From assembly GCF_041027365.1 (NCBI RefSeq), contig NZ_JBFTEH010000005.1, forward strand, positions 248,001 to 312,000: DNA of 64,000 nt. The letters run 5' to 3'. This DNA comes from VKMB-3413 sp041027365. GTDB taxonomy: Bacteria; Pseudomonadota; Alphaproteobacteria; Rhizobiales; Rhizobiaceae. Position 1 is the stretch's first letter. Each line of letters starts with the position of its first letter. The translations under genes were made by a program, and so were the position numbers. The notes beneath the pieces are model-generated. The model saw only the letters and a list, made by a program, of their open reading frames with translations. It ran no database searches and was not told the origin of the DNA. Below are positions 44,881 through 53,486 of the stretch, piece after piece.

Positions 44881-45849
44881 ATGGCCTACGAGATCGACCC
44901 GACCCAGCCGTTGGACGAGGAAATCCGCCGCATTGCGAAGGAGCAGATCCGCAAGATCGAAAAGAGCCTCGGCGAGGGAGGCGAGGACCCGCACGAGGCC
45001 ATCCACGACGCGCGCAAGCGGTTCAAGAAGCTGCGCGGCCTGATCCGGCTGGTGAAGGATGCGGACGCCGACTTCTATGACGCGGAGAACGCGCAGTTCC
45101 GCGACACCGCCCGCGAACTCTCGGTCGTCCGCGACAAGGCGGCGCTGGTGGAGGCGGTGGACGCGCTCGGCGAGCGGTTCAAGGACGAGGTGAAGGTCGC
45201 GCCGTTCCGCACGGTCCGCGATCGCCTGGTCGCGCAGCGCGATGCCGCCGCAGCCGAAGAAGGCGATCTGGCACCGACGCTTGCCCGGGTGCGCGAGGTC
45301 CTTCGGGACGCGCGCGAGCGGCTGGATCGGCTGACGTTTCCCAAGCGGGCCGATCCCGCCAAGATCGTCGCTGCGGGAATCGCCCGGACCCACCGCCGCG
45401 GCCGCAAGGCGCTGCGGCTCACCGAGAAGCAGCCACAGGCGGAGATCTTTCACGATCTGCGCAAGCGCGCGAAATACGCCTCGATGCATTTCCGCCTGAT
45501 CGCGCCGCTCTGGCCGGAGGTGTTCCGGCCGATGGCGGAAGCCGCCAAGGGCATCGGCGACGATCTCGGCCTCGACCACGACTATGCGGTCTTCCGAGCG
45601 GCCCTTGCCGCCGATCCCAAGACCTTCGGCTCGCACGAGGAACTGACCGTGGTGCTCGGCCTGATGGACCGGCGGCAGAGCGAACTCCGCCAGAGCGCAC
45701 GCGATGCCGCGCGCCGTCTCTACGCCGAGACCCCGGACGCGCTGGAAGGGCGCGTGCGGCGCCTTTACCGGGCGCGTCGGACCGTCGCGGCGCGGACGGC
45801 CGCGGCGCCCGTCCCTGCGCCGGGCGATGACGACCACAGCATCGGGTGA
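44881..45849 (+). CDS. CHAD-domain protein (polyphosphate-binding helical domain)
   Basis: A 322-aa protein made almost wholly of a CHAD domain: two four-helix bundles rich in conserved His, Lys and Arg, seen as HEAIHDARKRFKKLRGLIRL near 40-60 and FHDLRKRAKYASMHFRL near 195-212. CHAD domains bind inorganic polyphosphate and may direct proteins to polyphosphate granules. No CYTH domain is attached and no ppk or ppx gene is close. ATG 44881 follows ACAGGAG. It is a single gene, followed 131 bp later by pcaF. Confidence 0.9.
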   Translation: MAYEIDPTQPLDEEIRRIAKEQIRKIEKSLGEGGEDPHEAIHDARKRFKKLRGLIRLVKDADADFYDAENAQFRDTARELSVVRDKAALVEAVDALGERFKDEVKVAPFRTVRDRLVAQRDAAAAEEGDLAPTLARVREVLRDARERLDRLTFPKRADPAKIVAAGIARTHRRGRKALRLTEKQPQAEIFHDLRKRAKYASMHFRLIAPLWPEVFRPMAEAAKGIGDDLGLDHDYAVFRAALAADPKTFGSHEELTVVLGLMDRRQSELRQSARDAARRLYAETPDALEGRVRRLYRARRTVAARTAAAPVPAPGDDDHSIG

Positions 45850-45980
45850 CGGGCTCGGCCCCAGGCACCGGTGCCTGCCAGCCGCGCGCCTCCGCCGCGC
45901 CGGCATCCTCGGCGGGCATTTTCTTTTGCCGGCGGTCGCGCCATAACGCGGCCGACTGATCATTCGGGGACAGCGACATC

Positions 45981-47189
45981 ATGGCCGACGCCTTCATCTG
46001 CGATTACATCCGCACCCCCTTCGGACGCTTCGCCGGCGCCCTCGCCTCGGTGCGCGCGGACGATCTCGGCGCGGTTCCGATCAGGGCGCTGATGGAGCGG
46101 AACGCCTCGGTCGATTGGGAAGCGGTGGAAGAGGTGTTCTACGGCTGCGCCAACCAGGCGGGCGAGGACAACCGCAACGTCGCACGCATGTCCGCCCTCC
46201 TCGCCGGCCTGCCGGTCAGCGTCCCCGGCGTGACGCTGAACCGCCTCTGCGGCTCCGGGATGGACGCGGTCGTCACGGCCGCCCGGGCCATTCGCGCCGG
46301 CGAGATCGAGCTCGCCATCGCCGGCGGCGTCGAATCGATGTCCCGGGCGCCCTTCGTCATGCCGAAGGCCGAGACGGCCTATTCCCGCGACGCCTCGATC
46401 TACGACACGACCATCGGCTGGCGCTTCGTCAATCCGGTCATGAAGAGCCAGTACGGCGTCGATTCCATGCCGGAGACCGGCGAGAACGTCGCCGCCGACT
46501 TCGCCGTCTCGCGCGCGGACCAGGACGCCTTCGCGCTGCGCTCGCAACAGAAGACGGCAGCGGCTCAAGCGTCCGGCCGGCTCGCCAAGGAGATCGCGCC
46601 CGTCACCATTCCGCAGCGCAAGGGCGATCCGCGCATCGTCGACACCGACGAGCATCCGCGCGGCGACACCACGCTGGAGAAGCTCGCCCGGCTTCCGACG
46701 CCCTTCCGCAAGGAGGGCGGCTCGGTCACCGCGGGCAACGCCTCGGGCGTCAACGACGGCGCGGCGGCGCTCATCGTCGCCAGCGAGGCGGCGGCCAGGC
46801 GCTTCGGACTGACGCCGATCGCGCGCATTCTCGGCGGTGCGACCGCCGGCGTTCCGCCCCGGATCATGGGCATGGGCCCGGCGCCCGCCTCGAAGAAGCT
46901 CTGCGAGCGGCTCGGCCTGAAGCCGAGCGACTTCGATGTCGTCGAACTGAACGAGGCCTTCGCCAGCCAGGGGATCGCGGTGCTCCGCGATCTCGGCATC
47001 GCCGAGGACGCCGCCCATGTGAACCCGAACGGCGGCGCCATCGCCATCGGCCACCCGCTCGGCGCTTCGGGGGCGCGCATCACCGGCACGGCGGCGCTGG
47101 AACTCGCCGAGACCGGCAAGCGCCTCGCGCTCGCGACCATGTGCATCGGCGTCGGCCAGGGGATCGCCGTGGCGATGGAACGCGTCTGA
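45981..47189 (+). CDS. pcaF: 3-oxoadipyl-CoA thiolase
   Basis: A 402-aa thiolase. The acylated Cys lies in LNRLCGSGMDAV near residue 90; the active-site His is in GGAIAIGHPLGASGAR near 355; and the second Cys is in LATMCIGVGQG near 388. The DVVELNEAFASQ motif is also present. The protein most resembles the beta-ketoadipyl-CoA thiolases that make succinyl-CoA and acetyl-CoA in aromatic and phenylacetate breakdown. No other pca or paa genes are nearby, so the assignment to this role over a general acetyl-CoA acetyltransferase is moderate. Confidence 0.85.
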   Translation: MADAFICDYIRTPFGRFAGALASVRADDLGAVPIRALMERNASVDWEAVEEVFYGCANQAGEDNRNVARMSALLAGLPVSVPGVTLNRLCGSGMDAVVTAARAIRAGEIELAIAGGVESMSRAPFVMPKAETAYSRDASIYDTTIGWRFVNPVMKSQYGVDSMPETGENVAADFAVSRADQDAFALRSQQKTAAAQASGRLAKEIAPVTIPQRKGDPRIVDTDEHPRGDTTLEKLARLPTPFRKEGGSVTAGNASGVNDGAAALIVASEAAARRFGLTPIARILGGATAGVPPRIMGMGPAPASKKLCERLGLKPSDFDVVELNEAFASQGIAVLRDLGIAEDAAHVNPNGGAIAIGHPLGASGARITGTAALELAETGKRLALATMCIGVGQGIAVAMERV

Positions 47190-47326
47190 TCCGAGCCGGA
47201 CGGCCGGACATCGGCGCCGGCGTTCCCGCTACCGCGGCGCTCGGTCCGGCGCCGGGGAGGCGCGTAGGGACGCCGCCGGGTTCGGCGGAGTCAATGCTGC
47301 CGCAATCGGTCGGTAGGCCGGCGACG

Positions 47327-47351
47327 CGGGCGGAGGGGACGTCTCCGCCCG
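47327..47351. terminator. Hairpin downstream of pcaF
   Basis: A 9 bp perfect stem (47327-47335 with 47343-47351) with a 7 nt loop lies between pcaF and the next small gene. No T-tail is present. Confidence 0.4.
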
Positions 47352-47463
47352 GACGGCCCGCGCAGCATACCGGCGCGAGCGATCTGCGGCGAAATTCACA
47401 ATCTTGAATGCGGCATGAACCCGCGACCTGCATGAGGCTGCAGTCGAGGGACGAGGGAATCAG

Positions 47464-47745
47464 ATGGACAGGACGTTGAGGGAAGTGGTGAAGTCGCACG
47501 TGGCGCGCGCGGGCAGCGGGTCGTTCATCGACGTGCCGGAACTCGCCGACCGCATCGGCCGCAAACTCGGCTACGACGGATCCGCGCGCCGGCTGATGCT
47601 CATCCGTCTGATCATGAGCGAATGTGCTGCCGCCGGTCTCGCCATGCGCCTCGACGACGAGGCGGCCGCGCAGCGGCGGGAGCCGACACAGGAGCCGGGC
47701 GCCCAGAGCGTGGAAGAGGCGCCCTTCACCGCCAAGGCGAGCTAG
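47464..47745 (+). CDS. Small protein of unknown function (93 aa)
   Basis: A 93-residue soluble protein. The first 65 residues look like a compact helical domain (REVVKSHVARAGSGSF, DVPELADRIGRKLGYDG, ARRLMLIRLIMSECAAAGL); the last 28 are Glu- and Ala-rich and likely disordered. The pattern could be a small winged-helix or similar fold, but no family was recognised. ATG 47464 has a good GAGGGAA ribosome site, which supports a real gene. It is alone, between pcaF and a long non-coding stretch. Confidence 0.6.
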   Translation: MDRTLREVVKSHVARAGSGSFIDVPELADRIGRKLGYDGSARRLMLIRLIMSECAAAGLAMRLDDEAAAQRREPTQEPGAQSVEEAPFTAKAS

Positions 47746-48459
47746 GGCATTCGCCCGGCCTCTCGGCCTGACGGTCCGACGCCCCCGACCTCCGCAGGAT
47801 CGACGGCAGCTTCCCGGACCCGCCTCGTCGGACTTGCTCTGCCGGCCATGATGCCACCGCCTCGCCGAGGCCGATCTGGGCGCGGCGCGTCGCCGGCTGC
47901 CGTCGGTGCGGCCGCGCCATCTTCGGCGGCATCTCTGCGAATTTCAGGTCGCGGCCATCGATATCGCGCCGAAGTCAAAAGGCGCCTGACGGCGTTCCCG
48001 CACCCCGCCTCGGCCGAGCGATCGCGGGATGTCCTGCCCGCGGCTCTTGGCTCATCCCGCCGCCTCGCGGCGTGCCCACGTCAATCCTCTCAGGCTCTTA
48101 GCCGAACCGGAGCGGCTTCTTCCCCTCGGGCATGTGGGCCCGCCGCGGCCAAGCCCTCCCGCTAAGCTGGCGCTCTCTTCACGCTTACTTAACGCTTTGC
48201 GGCCGTGCGAAGACGGTTGCACGCCTCGAATCTTTTGCGGAAGAATAACGGCGGATTCCATGAGATCGACATAAAGGCACTGCTTCGTAGCGGGGTCAGC
48301 CGATCGGACCGAAGGACGGATCGACCTGCTGAAAGGAATTGGTTACCAAGATTTGTCATACTCAATGGCAGCGATCGGACCGGCCGGCAGGGTGATGCCG
48401 GACACGTGCCGAGGGGACTCGCAGCGAAATTGATCTGAGCGTCGCGACAGGGGAAGCGA
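47746..48459. other. 714 bp region without a convincing gene
   Basis: No frame on either strand shows a recognisable family or a good start. The right half (about 48190-48450) has clearly lower GC than the rest of the window. It holds two GANTC sites (48228-48232 and 48254-48258), the methylation target of CcrM, and an 11 bp inverted repeat TTGGT-T-ACCAA (48339-48349). It is a likely promoter or leader region for the DUF2778 gene and could also carry a small RNA. Confidence 0.45.
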
Positions 48460-49938
48460 TTGACTGCAGCAAATCTCGAGGGGGCGCGGCCGGACGCACG
48501 CAAGACTTCGCGCAAAGCGCGAAGCGCGTCACGGCATGCTGCTTGGATCGGCGTTGCGGTGTTTTCGGCAACGACCGTCCTGACGACAAGCCATGCTTCG
48601 CATCCAGAGCGCGGAGCGGACGAAATCCCGCAGGGCGTCATGCTGGCGCAGGCCGAAGCTCCGTCGGCGACGACGGGTTCGGCGGGCCGGTGGGGCGTTG
48701 CCGAGGCCGACCGCAGCTCGCGCGTCTTCCATTCGGCCGATCTCGCCGAGCGCGGCGGTCGCGTCTTCAGCCGACCGGCCGCTCCCGAGCGGCAGGTGGC
48801 GAGCGCGAAAGGGCCGGGCAGAGCCGGCGCGCGTAGCCGTGGCCCGCTGCTCCAGAGCGTCGCATACGCGCCCGAGACAGCGACGCCGCCGAGCACGGCT
48901 CTGCTCAATGCGCGGCTGACGGCCGGCGGATCCGAGAAGGCCGTCGCGGCGGCCAGCCTCTTCGCCAAGATCGTTCCGACACCGTCCGATCCGCCGCAGG
49001 CCAAGGAGGCGGTGCAGGTCGCTTCACTGGATCCTCGTCCGGGTCTCGGCGCCGACGCATCCTCCGACGAGGTGGCGCCTCTCGCCATGCTTCCGACGGA
49101 TGGAAACGTTCCCGTGCCGTCCTTCCGCAGCTCGATCTCGTCCGAGATACAGGCCGAAGTCGCAGAGCCGGCAGAAAACCGCCCGTCCGAGCCGGACTCG
49201 CTTCCGCCCGGACCTTCCGCGGTCGCGGTTCCGTCCGAACGCCCGGAAGCGCCGCCACAGCGGCCGGTGCGTGTCGCGAGCCTGGAGCCGCAGGACGTGG
49301 CGCCGCCCCGCAGCGTGCCGCAGCCGAATGCGGTCGCCGCGATCGAGGCGCCCCGGCCCGAGAAGCGGCCGGTGCAGAAGCCCACCCCGGTCGTCGCCTA
49401 TGCCCGGCCGGACGCCGGCGCCGCCGCGGCTCCGCAGGACAGCGGCCAGTCCGGCATCGGAAGCTTCTTCCACCGCCTGTTCCACGCCAATGGCGGCTCG
49501 TCCTCCCTGCCCGGCCCGGGCAGCCGCGTCGCCGTGTACGACATCTCTTCGGCGACGGTGTACCTGCCGGGAGACGGGCGCCTGGAAGCGCATTCCGGGC
49601 TCGGCCAGATGCAGGACAACCCGCGCTACGTGAACCAGAAGAACCGCGGGCCGACGCCGCCGAACATTTACAACCTCGTCCTGCGCGAGAGCCGCTTCCA
49701 CGGCGCCGAGGCGATCCGGCTGCTTCCGGCCGACGGCCGCAAGAAGTTCAATCGCGACGGGCTGCTGGCCCATCCCTACATGTATATCGGCCCGGGCAAC
49801 GACCGCTCCCAGTCGAACGGCTGCGTCGTCTTCAAGAACTACGCGCGCTTTCTCCAGGCCTTCAAGCAGGGCCGCGTGAAGCAGATGATCGTGGTCAAGA
49901 CGCTCGACGATCTGCCGACCTACATGGCCGCCCTGTAA
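48460..49938 (+). CDS. Membrane-tethered DUF2778 (Tlde1-like L,D-transpeptidase) protein
   Basis: A 492-aa protein. A basic N-terminus is followed by one hydrophobic segment (about 27-46), then a long low-complexity Pro/Ala/Ser/Glu-rich stretch (about 60-345), and a C-terminal DUF2778 domain (about 355-492). The catalytic pattern is visible: His438 in LLAHPYMYIG and Cys455 in SNGCVVFKNY. DUF2778/Tlde1 domains have L,D-transpeptidase or carboxypeptidase folds that act on peptidoglycan. The start is a TTG with a GGGGAAGCGA site; no better ATG is found upstream. A periplasmic cell-wall role tethered by the spacer is inferred. Confidence 0.75.
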   Translation: MTAANLEGARPDARKTSRKARSASRHAAWIGVAVFSATTVLTTSHASHPERGADEIPQGVMLAQAEAPSATTGSAGRWGVAEADRSSRVFHSADLAERGGRVFSRPAAPERQVASAKGPGRAGARSRGPLLQSVAYAPETATPPSTALLNARLTAGGSEKAVAAASLFAKIVPTPSDPPQAKEAVQVASLDPRPGLGADASSDEVAPLAMLPTDGNVPVPSFRSSISSEIQAEVAEPAENRPSEPDSLPPGPSAVAVPSERPEAPPQRPVRVASLEPQDVAPPRSVPQPNAVAAIEAPRPEKRPVQKPTPVVAYARPDAGAAAAPQDSGQSGIGSFFHRLFHANGGSSSLPGPGSRVAVYDISSATVYLPGDGRLEAHSGLGQMQDNPRYVNQKNRGPTPPNIYNLVLRESRFHGAEAIRLLPADGRKKFNRDGLLAHPYMYIGPGNDRSQSNGCVVFKNYARFLQAFKQGRVKQMIVVKTLDDLPTYMAAL

Positions 49939-49963
49939 GGCCAGCCTCAGCGACGCGTTCTGG

Positions 49964-49994
49964 AACGGCGGCTCCGGTAACCGGGGGCGCCGTT
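49964..49994 (+). terminator. Probable terminator after the DUF2778 gene
   Basis: AACGGCG (49964-49970) pairs with CGCCGTT (49988-49994), with further partial pairing inside the loop. It lies 26 bp after the stop; the tail is not T-rich. Confidence 0.45.
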
Positions 49995-50120
49995 CGCGCA
50001 TTCTGATCCTGCGCTTCCCGCCCTGCGACCGCTTCCCCTTCACGGAGCTGTCATGCAGGGCTGCTACCCGCGCCGCTCGGCGGACCTCGTCCGCACAGCT
50101 TTGCGAAGCGGGAAACGGGT

Positions 50121-51251
50121 GTGGCAGAGGTCGCCGTTCGATCCTTGACGAAGGCTTGGGGTCCCTCGCGGGCGGTGGACGACGTCTCGTTCACGGTCCG
50201 CAAGGGGAGCCTTGCCGTGCTTCTCGGGCCCTCCGGCTGCGGAAAGTCCACCACGCTGCGGATGATCGCCGGGCTGGACGAGCCGACCTTGGGCGAGATC
50301 GCCATCGGCGGCGCGGATGTCGGCGGCCGTGCCGGCGCGGCGCGCGGCGTCGCCATGGTCTTCCAGTCCTATGCCCTGTTCCCGCACCTCTCCGTCGCCG
50401 ACAACATCACCTTCGGCCTGTCGGTCCGCAAGGTGCCGAAGTCCGGGCAGCGCGACCGGCTGGCAAAGGTCGCCGAGCTCCTCGGCCTCGCGCCCCTGCT
50501 CGACCGCAAGCCGGCGCAACTCTCCGGCGGCCAGCAGCAGCGCGTCGCCCTCGGCCGTGCCCTGATCGCCGAGGCGCCGGTGTGCCTCCTCGACGAGCCG
50601 CTATCCAACCTCGACGCCCAGCTGCGCCAGGATCTGCGCCGCGAGATCCGCGCGCTGCAGCAGCGCCTCGGCGTCACCATGATCTACGTCACCCACGACC
50701 AGACCGAGGCGATGAGCATGGCCGACCAGGTCATCCTCATGCGCGGCGGCAGGATCGAACAGGACGACACGCCGGCCGGTCTGTACGAGCGGCCCGCGAG
50801 CCTCTTCGCCGCCCGCTTCGTCGGCGGCTCCGCGATGAACGTCTTCGACCTCGCCGACACGCCGGACGGACGCGGCGCCGTCATCGCCGGCGTCGAGGGT
50901 CCGGCCGTCCTCGATCGTCCGGGTCGCGGCCTGGTGCTCGGGCTGCGGCCGGAGGACGTCGCCCTGGCGCCGGCCGGCAGTCTCCAGCCCGGCGGCCCGA
51001 AGGCGGAGACGGTGTCGGTCGAATATCTCGGCGCCGACGCGCTGGTGACCTGCCGGCTCGGCGGCCGCGAGATCGTCGCGCGGGTCCGGGGCGCCGAAGC
51101 CCCGCACCCCGGCGAAACCGTCGCGCTCGGCTGGGACCGCACCGCCATGCACCTCTTCGACGCGGCCAGCGGACGCCGCCTCGAATCCGCCGGCTGCTCC
51201 GGCGGCGCAACCACCCACCAGATCCGTCAACAGGGGACAGTCACGCCATGA
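50121..51251 (+). CDS. ABC importer ATPase (UgpC/MalK type)
   Basis: A 376-aa ATPase of the CUT1-type carbohydrate or glycerol-phosphate importers. Walker A is GPSGCGKST (36-44), the signature LSGGQQQR near 134, Walker B LLDEPLSNLD near 155, and the H-loop VTHDQTEAM near 190. The C-terminal OB-like TOBE region (about 240-360) contains GLRPEDVAL. The start is a GTG at 50121 after GGGAAACGG. It overlaps the binding-protein gene by 4 bp (ATGA) and opens a four-gene operon with that gene and two permeases. Confidence 0.93.
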   Translation: MAEVAVRSLTKAWGPSRAVDDVSFTVRKGSLAVLLGPSGCGKSTTLRMIAGLDEPTLGEIAIGGADVGGRAGAARGVAMVFQSYALFPHLSVADNITFGLSVRKVPKSGQRDRLAKVAELLGLAPLLDRKPAQLSGGQQQRVALGRALIAEAPVCLLDEPLSNLDAQLRQDLRREIRALQQRLGVTMIYVTHDQTEAMSMADQVILMRGGRIEQDDTPAGLYERPASLFAARFVGGSAMNVFDLADTPDGRGAVIAGVEGPAVLDRPGRGLVLGLRPEDVALAPAGSLQPGGPKAETVSVEYLGADALVTCRLGGREIVARVRGAEAPHPGETVALGWDRTAMHLFDAASGRRLESAGCSGGATTHQIRQQGTVTP

Positions 51252-52534
51252 ACCGCATCGCCAGGGCTCTCGCCGGAGCCGCTCTCGTCACCTCGGCGCT
51301 CGCCGCGCCGGCTCATGCCGCGACCGAGATCAGCTTCTACTATCCGATCGCCGTCGGCGGCCCGATCACCAAGATCATCGACGGCTATGTCTCCGAGTTC
51401 GAGAAGGCCAACCCGAACATCACGGTGAAGCCGGTCTACACCGGCAGCTACCAGGACTCGATCGTCAAGGCGATGACCGCCGCGCGGGCCGGCAACGCGC
51501 CGGACGTCGCCGTGCTCCTGTCGACGGACATGTTCACGCTGATCGATGCCAACATGATCCTCGCCTATGACGACGTCGCGAAATCCGACGCCGACAAGGA
51601 GTGGCTGAACGCGTTCTACCCGGCCTTCATGGCGAACAGCCAGGCGGACGGCCACACCTGGGGCGTGCCGTTCCAGCGCTCGACCATCGTCCAGTACTAC
51701 AACAAGGACGCCTTCAAGAAGGCTGGGCTCGACCCGAACCATGCGCCGCAGACTTGGGACGAACTCGTCCAGATGGGCCAGAAGCTGACGAAGACGGACG
51801 CCTCCGGCAACGTCACGCAGTGGGGCCTCGAGATTCCCTCTTCCGGCTTCCCCTACTGGCTGTTCCAGGCGCTGGCGATCGAGAACGGCGCCGACCTCGC
51901 CAACCAGAACGGCACCAAGGTCAACTATAACGGCGACAAGGTCGTCGAGGCCGCGCAGTTCTGGGCCGATCTCGGCCAGAAGGACAAGATCGAGCCGACC
52001 GGCATCATCGACTGGGGAACGACGCCCAAGGATTTCTTCCAGGGCAAGACCGCGATCATGTGGACGACGACCGGCAACCTCACCAACGTCCGCAAGAACG
52101 CCCCCTTCGACTTCGGCGTCGCCGAACTGCCGAAGAAGGTGCAGGGCGGCTCGCCGACCGGCGGCGGCAACGTCTACCTCTTCGACACCGGCAACAAGGA
52201 CAAGGAAGCGGCGGCGCTGAAGTTCGCGCACTTCCTCACCACCAAGGACCGGGCCGCCGATTGGGGCATTGCGACCGGCTACATCGCCACCCGGCCGGAC
52301 GCCTGGCAGACGGACCGCATGCAGACCTATGTCAAGGACTTCCCGGCGGCGGCCGTCGCGCGCGACCAGCTGAAGGTCGCCAAGGCCGAGCTCTCGACGC
52401 ATGAGAACCAGCGCGTGACCAAGGCGCTGAACGACGCGCTGCAGGCGATCCTCACCGGCACGAGCCAGGCCAGGCCCGCGCTCGACCAGGCCCAGCAGGA
52501 AGCCGACCGCATCCTGAAGCCCTTCCAGGACTGA
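51248..52534 (+). CDS. ABC importer periplasmic binding protein (UgpB-like)
   Basis: A 428-aa family 1 extracellular solute-binding protein. The signal peptide ends PAHAAT near residue 24. The mature start TEISFYYPIAVGGP, the PVYTGSYQDSIVKAM segment and the AGNAPDVAVL motif are typical of UgpB-like proteins that bind glycerol 3-phosphate or glycerophosphodiesters. The ligand cannot be fixed from sequence. It overlaps the ATPase gene by 4 bp and is followed by a hairpin before the permease gene, which usually keeps its message more abundant. Confidence 0.9.
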   Translation: MNRIARALAGAALVTSALAAPAHAATEISFYYPIAVGGPITKIIDGYVSEFEKANPNITVKPVYTGSYQDSIVKAMTAARAGNAPDVAVLLSTDMFTLIDANMILAYDDVAKSDADKEWLNAFYPAFMANSQADGHTWGVPFQRSTIVQYYNKDAFKKAGLDPNHAPQTWDELVQMGQKLTKTDASGNVTQWGLEIPSSGFPYWLFQALAIENGADLANQNGTKVNYNGDKVVEAAQFWADLGQKDKIEPTGIIDWGTTPKDFFQGKTAIMWTTTGNLTNVRKNAPFDFGVAELPKKVQGGSPTGGGNVYLFDTGNKDKEAAALKFAHFLTTKDRAADWGIATGYIATRPDAWQTDRMQTYVKDFPAAAVARDQLKVAKAELSTHENQRVTKALNDALQAILTGTSQARPALDQAQQEADRILKPFQD

Positions 52535-52548
52535 CCGAAACCGGAGGT

Positions 52549-52577
52549 CGGCGCCGCAGCTTTCCGGCGCGGCGCCG
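52549..52577 (+). terminator. Intra-operon hairpin after the UgpB-like gene
   Basis: A 9 bp stem (52549-52557 with 52569-52577) lies between the binding-protein stop and the first permease start. Hairpins at this place commonly protect the binding-protein mRNA or cut down transcription of the permeases. Confidence 0.5.
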
Positions 52578-52595
52578 GCCATCGTCGAGCCCGAC

Positions 52596-53486
52596 ATGAC
52601 AACCACGCGCAAGACCGGCTGGAACATCCATCTGCAGGGCTGGCTCCTCGCTTTGCCGGCGATCGTGCTGCTCGCCGGCTTCACGCATGTTCCGGCGGTC
52701 GCGACCTTCGTCGACAGCTTCTACTCGACGCCGCGCGGGCGCCGCCCGTCGCACTTCGTCGGCCTCGACCACTATGCCGCGATGGTCGCGGATCCGATCT
52801 TCTGGCAGGCCTTCTGGAACAACCTCGCCTATGCCGTCGTCACCGTGCCGATCTCGATCGCGCTGGCGCTCGTGATGGCGCTCTGGGTGAACGGCAGGAT
52901 CCCCGGCCGCGCCGCCCTGCGGCTCGCCTTCTTCACGCCGACCGTCCTGCCGATGATCGCCGCGGCCAATATCTGGCTGTTCTTCTACACCCCCGGCTAC
53001 GGCCTGCTCGACCAGATCGCGCATCTCTTCGGGGGCGCGAGCACCAACTGGCTCGGCACGCCGGCAACGGCCCTGCCCTGCCTGATGGCGGTGACGATCT
53101 GGAAGGAGTCCGGCTTCTTCATGATCTTCTTCCTCGCTGCCCTGCAGCAGGTGCCGCTCGACCTCTACGAAGCAGCGCGGCTGGAGAACGCCTCGCGCTG
53201 GCAGGTGTTCTCCCGCATCACCTGGCCGCTGGTGATGCCGACGACCCTGTTCGTCGCGATCAACGCGCTGATCAACGCCTTCCGTATCGTCGACCAGGTG
53301 ATCGCGATGACCGGCGGCGGCCCGAACAATGCGACGAGCCTCCTGCTCTTCTACATCTACCAGGTCGCCTTCTCGTTCTGGGATTCCGGCTATGCCGCGG
53401 CGCTGTCGAGCGTGCTCCTGATCGTGCTGGCGGCCGTGGCGATCGCGCAGTTCTTCCTGCTCGACCGCAGGATCCACTATCGATGA
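52596..53486 (+). CDS. ABC importer permease (UgpA-like)
   Basis: A 296-aa permease with six transmembrane segments (first about 20-40). The EAA loop that couples to the ATPase reads LYEAARLENASRWQVFSRI near 188-206. The type is that of MalF/UgpA permeases. ATG 52596 starts MTTTRKTGWNIHLQGW. It overlaps the second permease by 4 bp. It works with the preceding ATPase and binding protein. Confidence 0.92.
   Translation: MTTTRKTGWNIHLQGWLLALPAIVLLAGFTHVPAVATFVDSFYSTPRGRRPSHFVGLDHYAAMVADPIFWQAFWNNLAYAVVTVPISIALALVMALWVNGRIPGRAALRLAFFTPTVLPMIAAANIWLFFYTPGYGLLDQIAHLFGGASTNWLGTPATALPCLMAVTIWKESGFFMIFFLAALQQVPLDLYEAARLENASRWQVFSRITWPLVMPTTLFVAINALINAFRIVDQVIAMTGGGPNNATSLLLFYIYQVAFSFWDSGYAAALSSVLLIVLAAVAIAQFFLLDRRIHYR

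Noticed and set aside
47848..48165. A 105-codon frame in the gene-free region
   Set aside because: No ribosome site, Ser/Arg/Ala-rich composition typical of out-of-frame GC-rich DNA.
48205..48438. A 77-codon frame just before the DUF2778 gene
   Set aside because: It starts at GTG without a ribosome site and shows no family; the region is better read as a promoter or leader.
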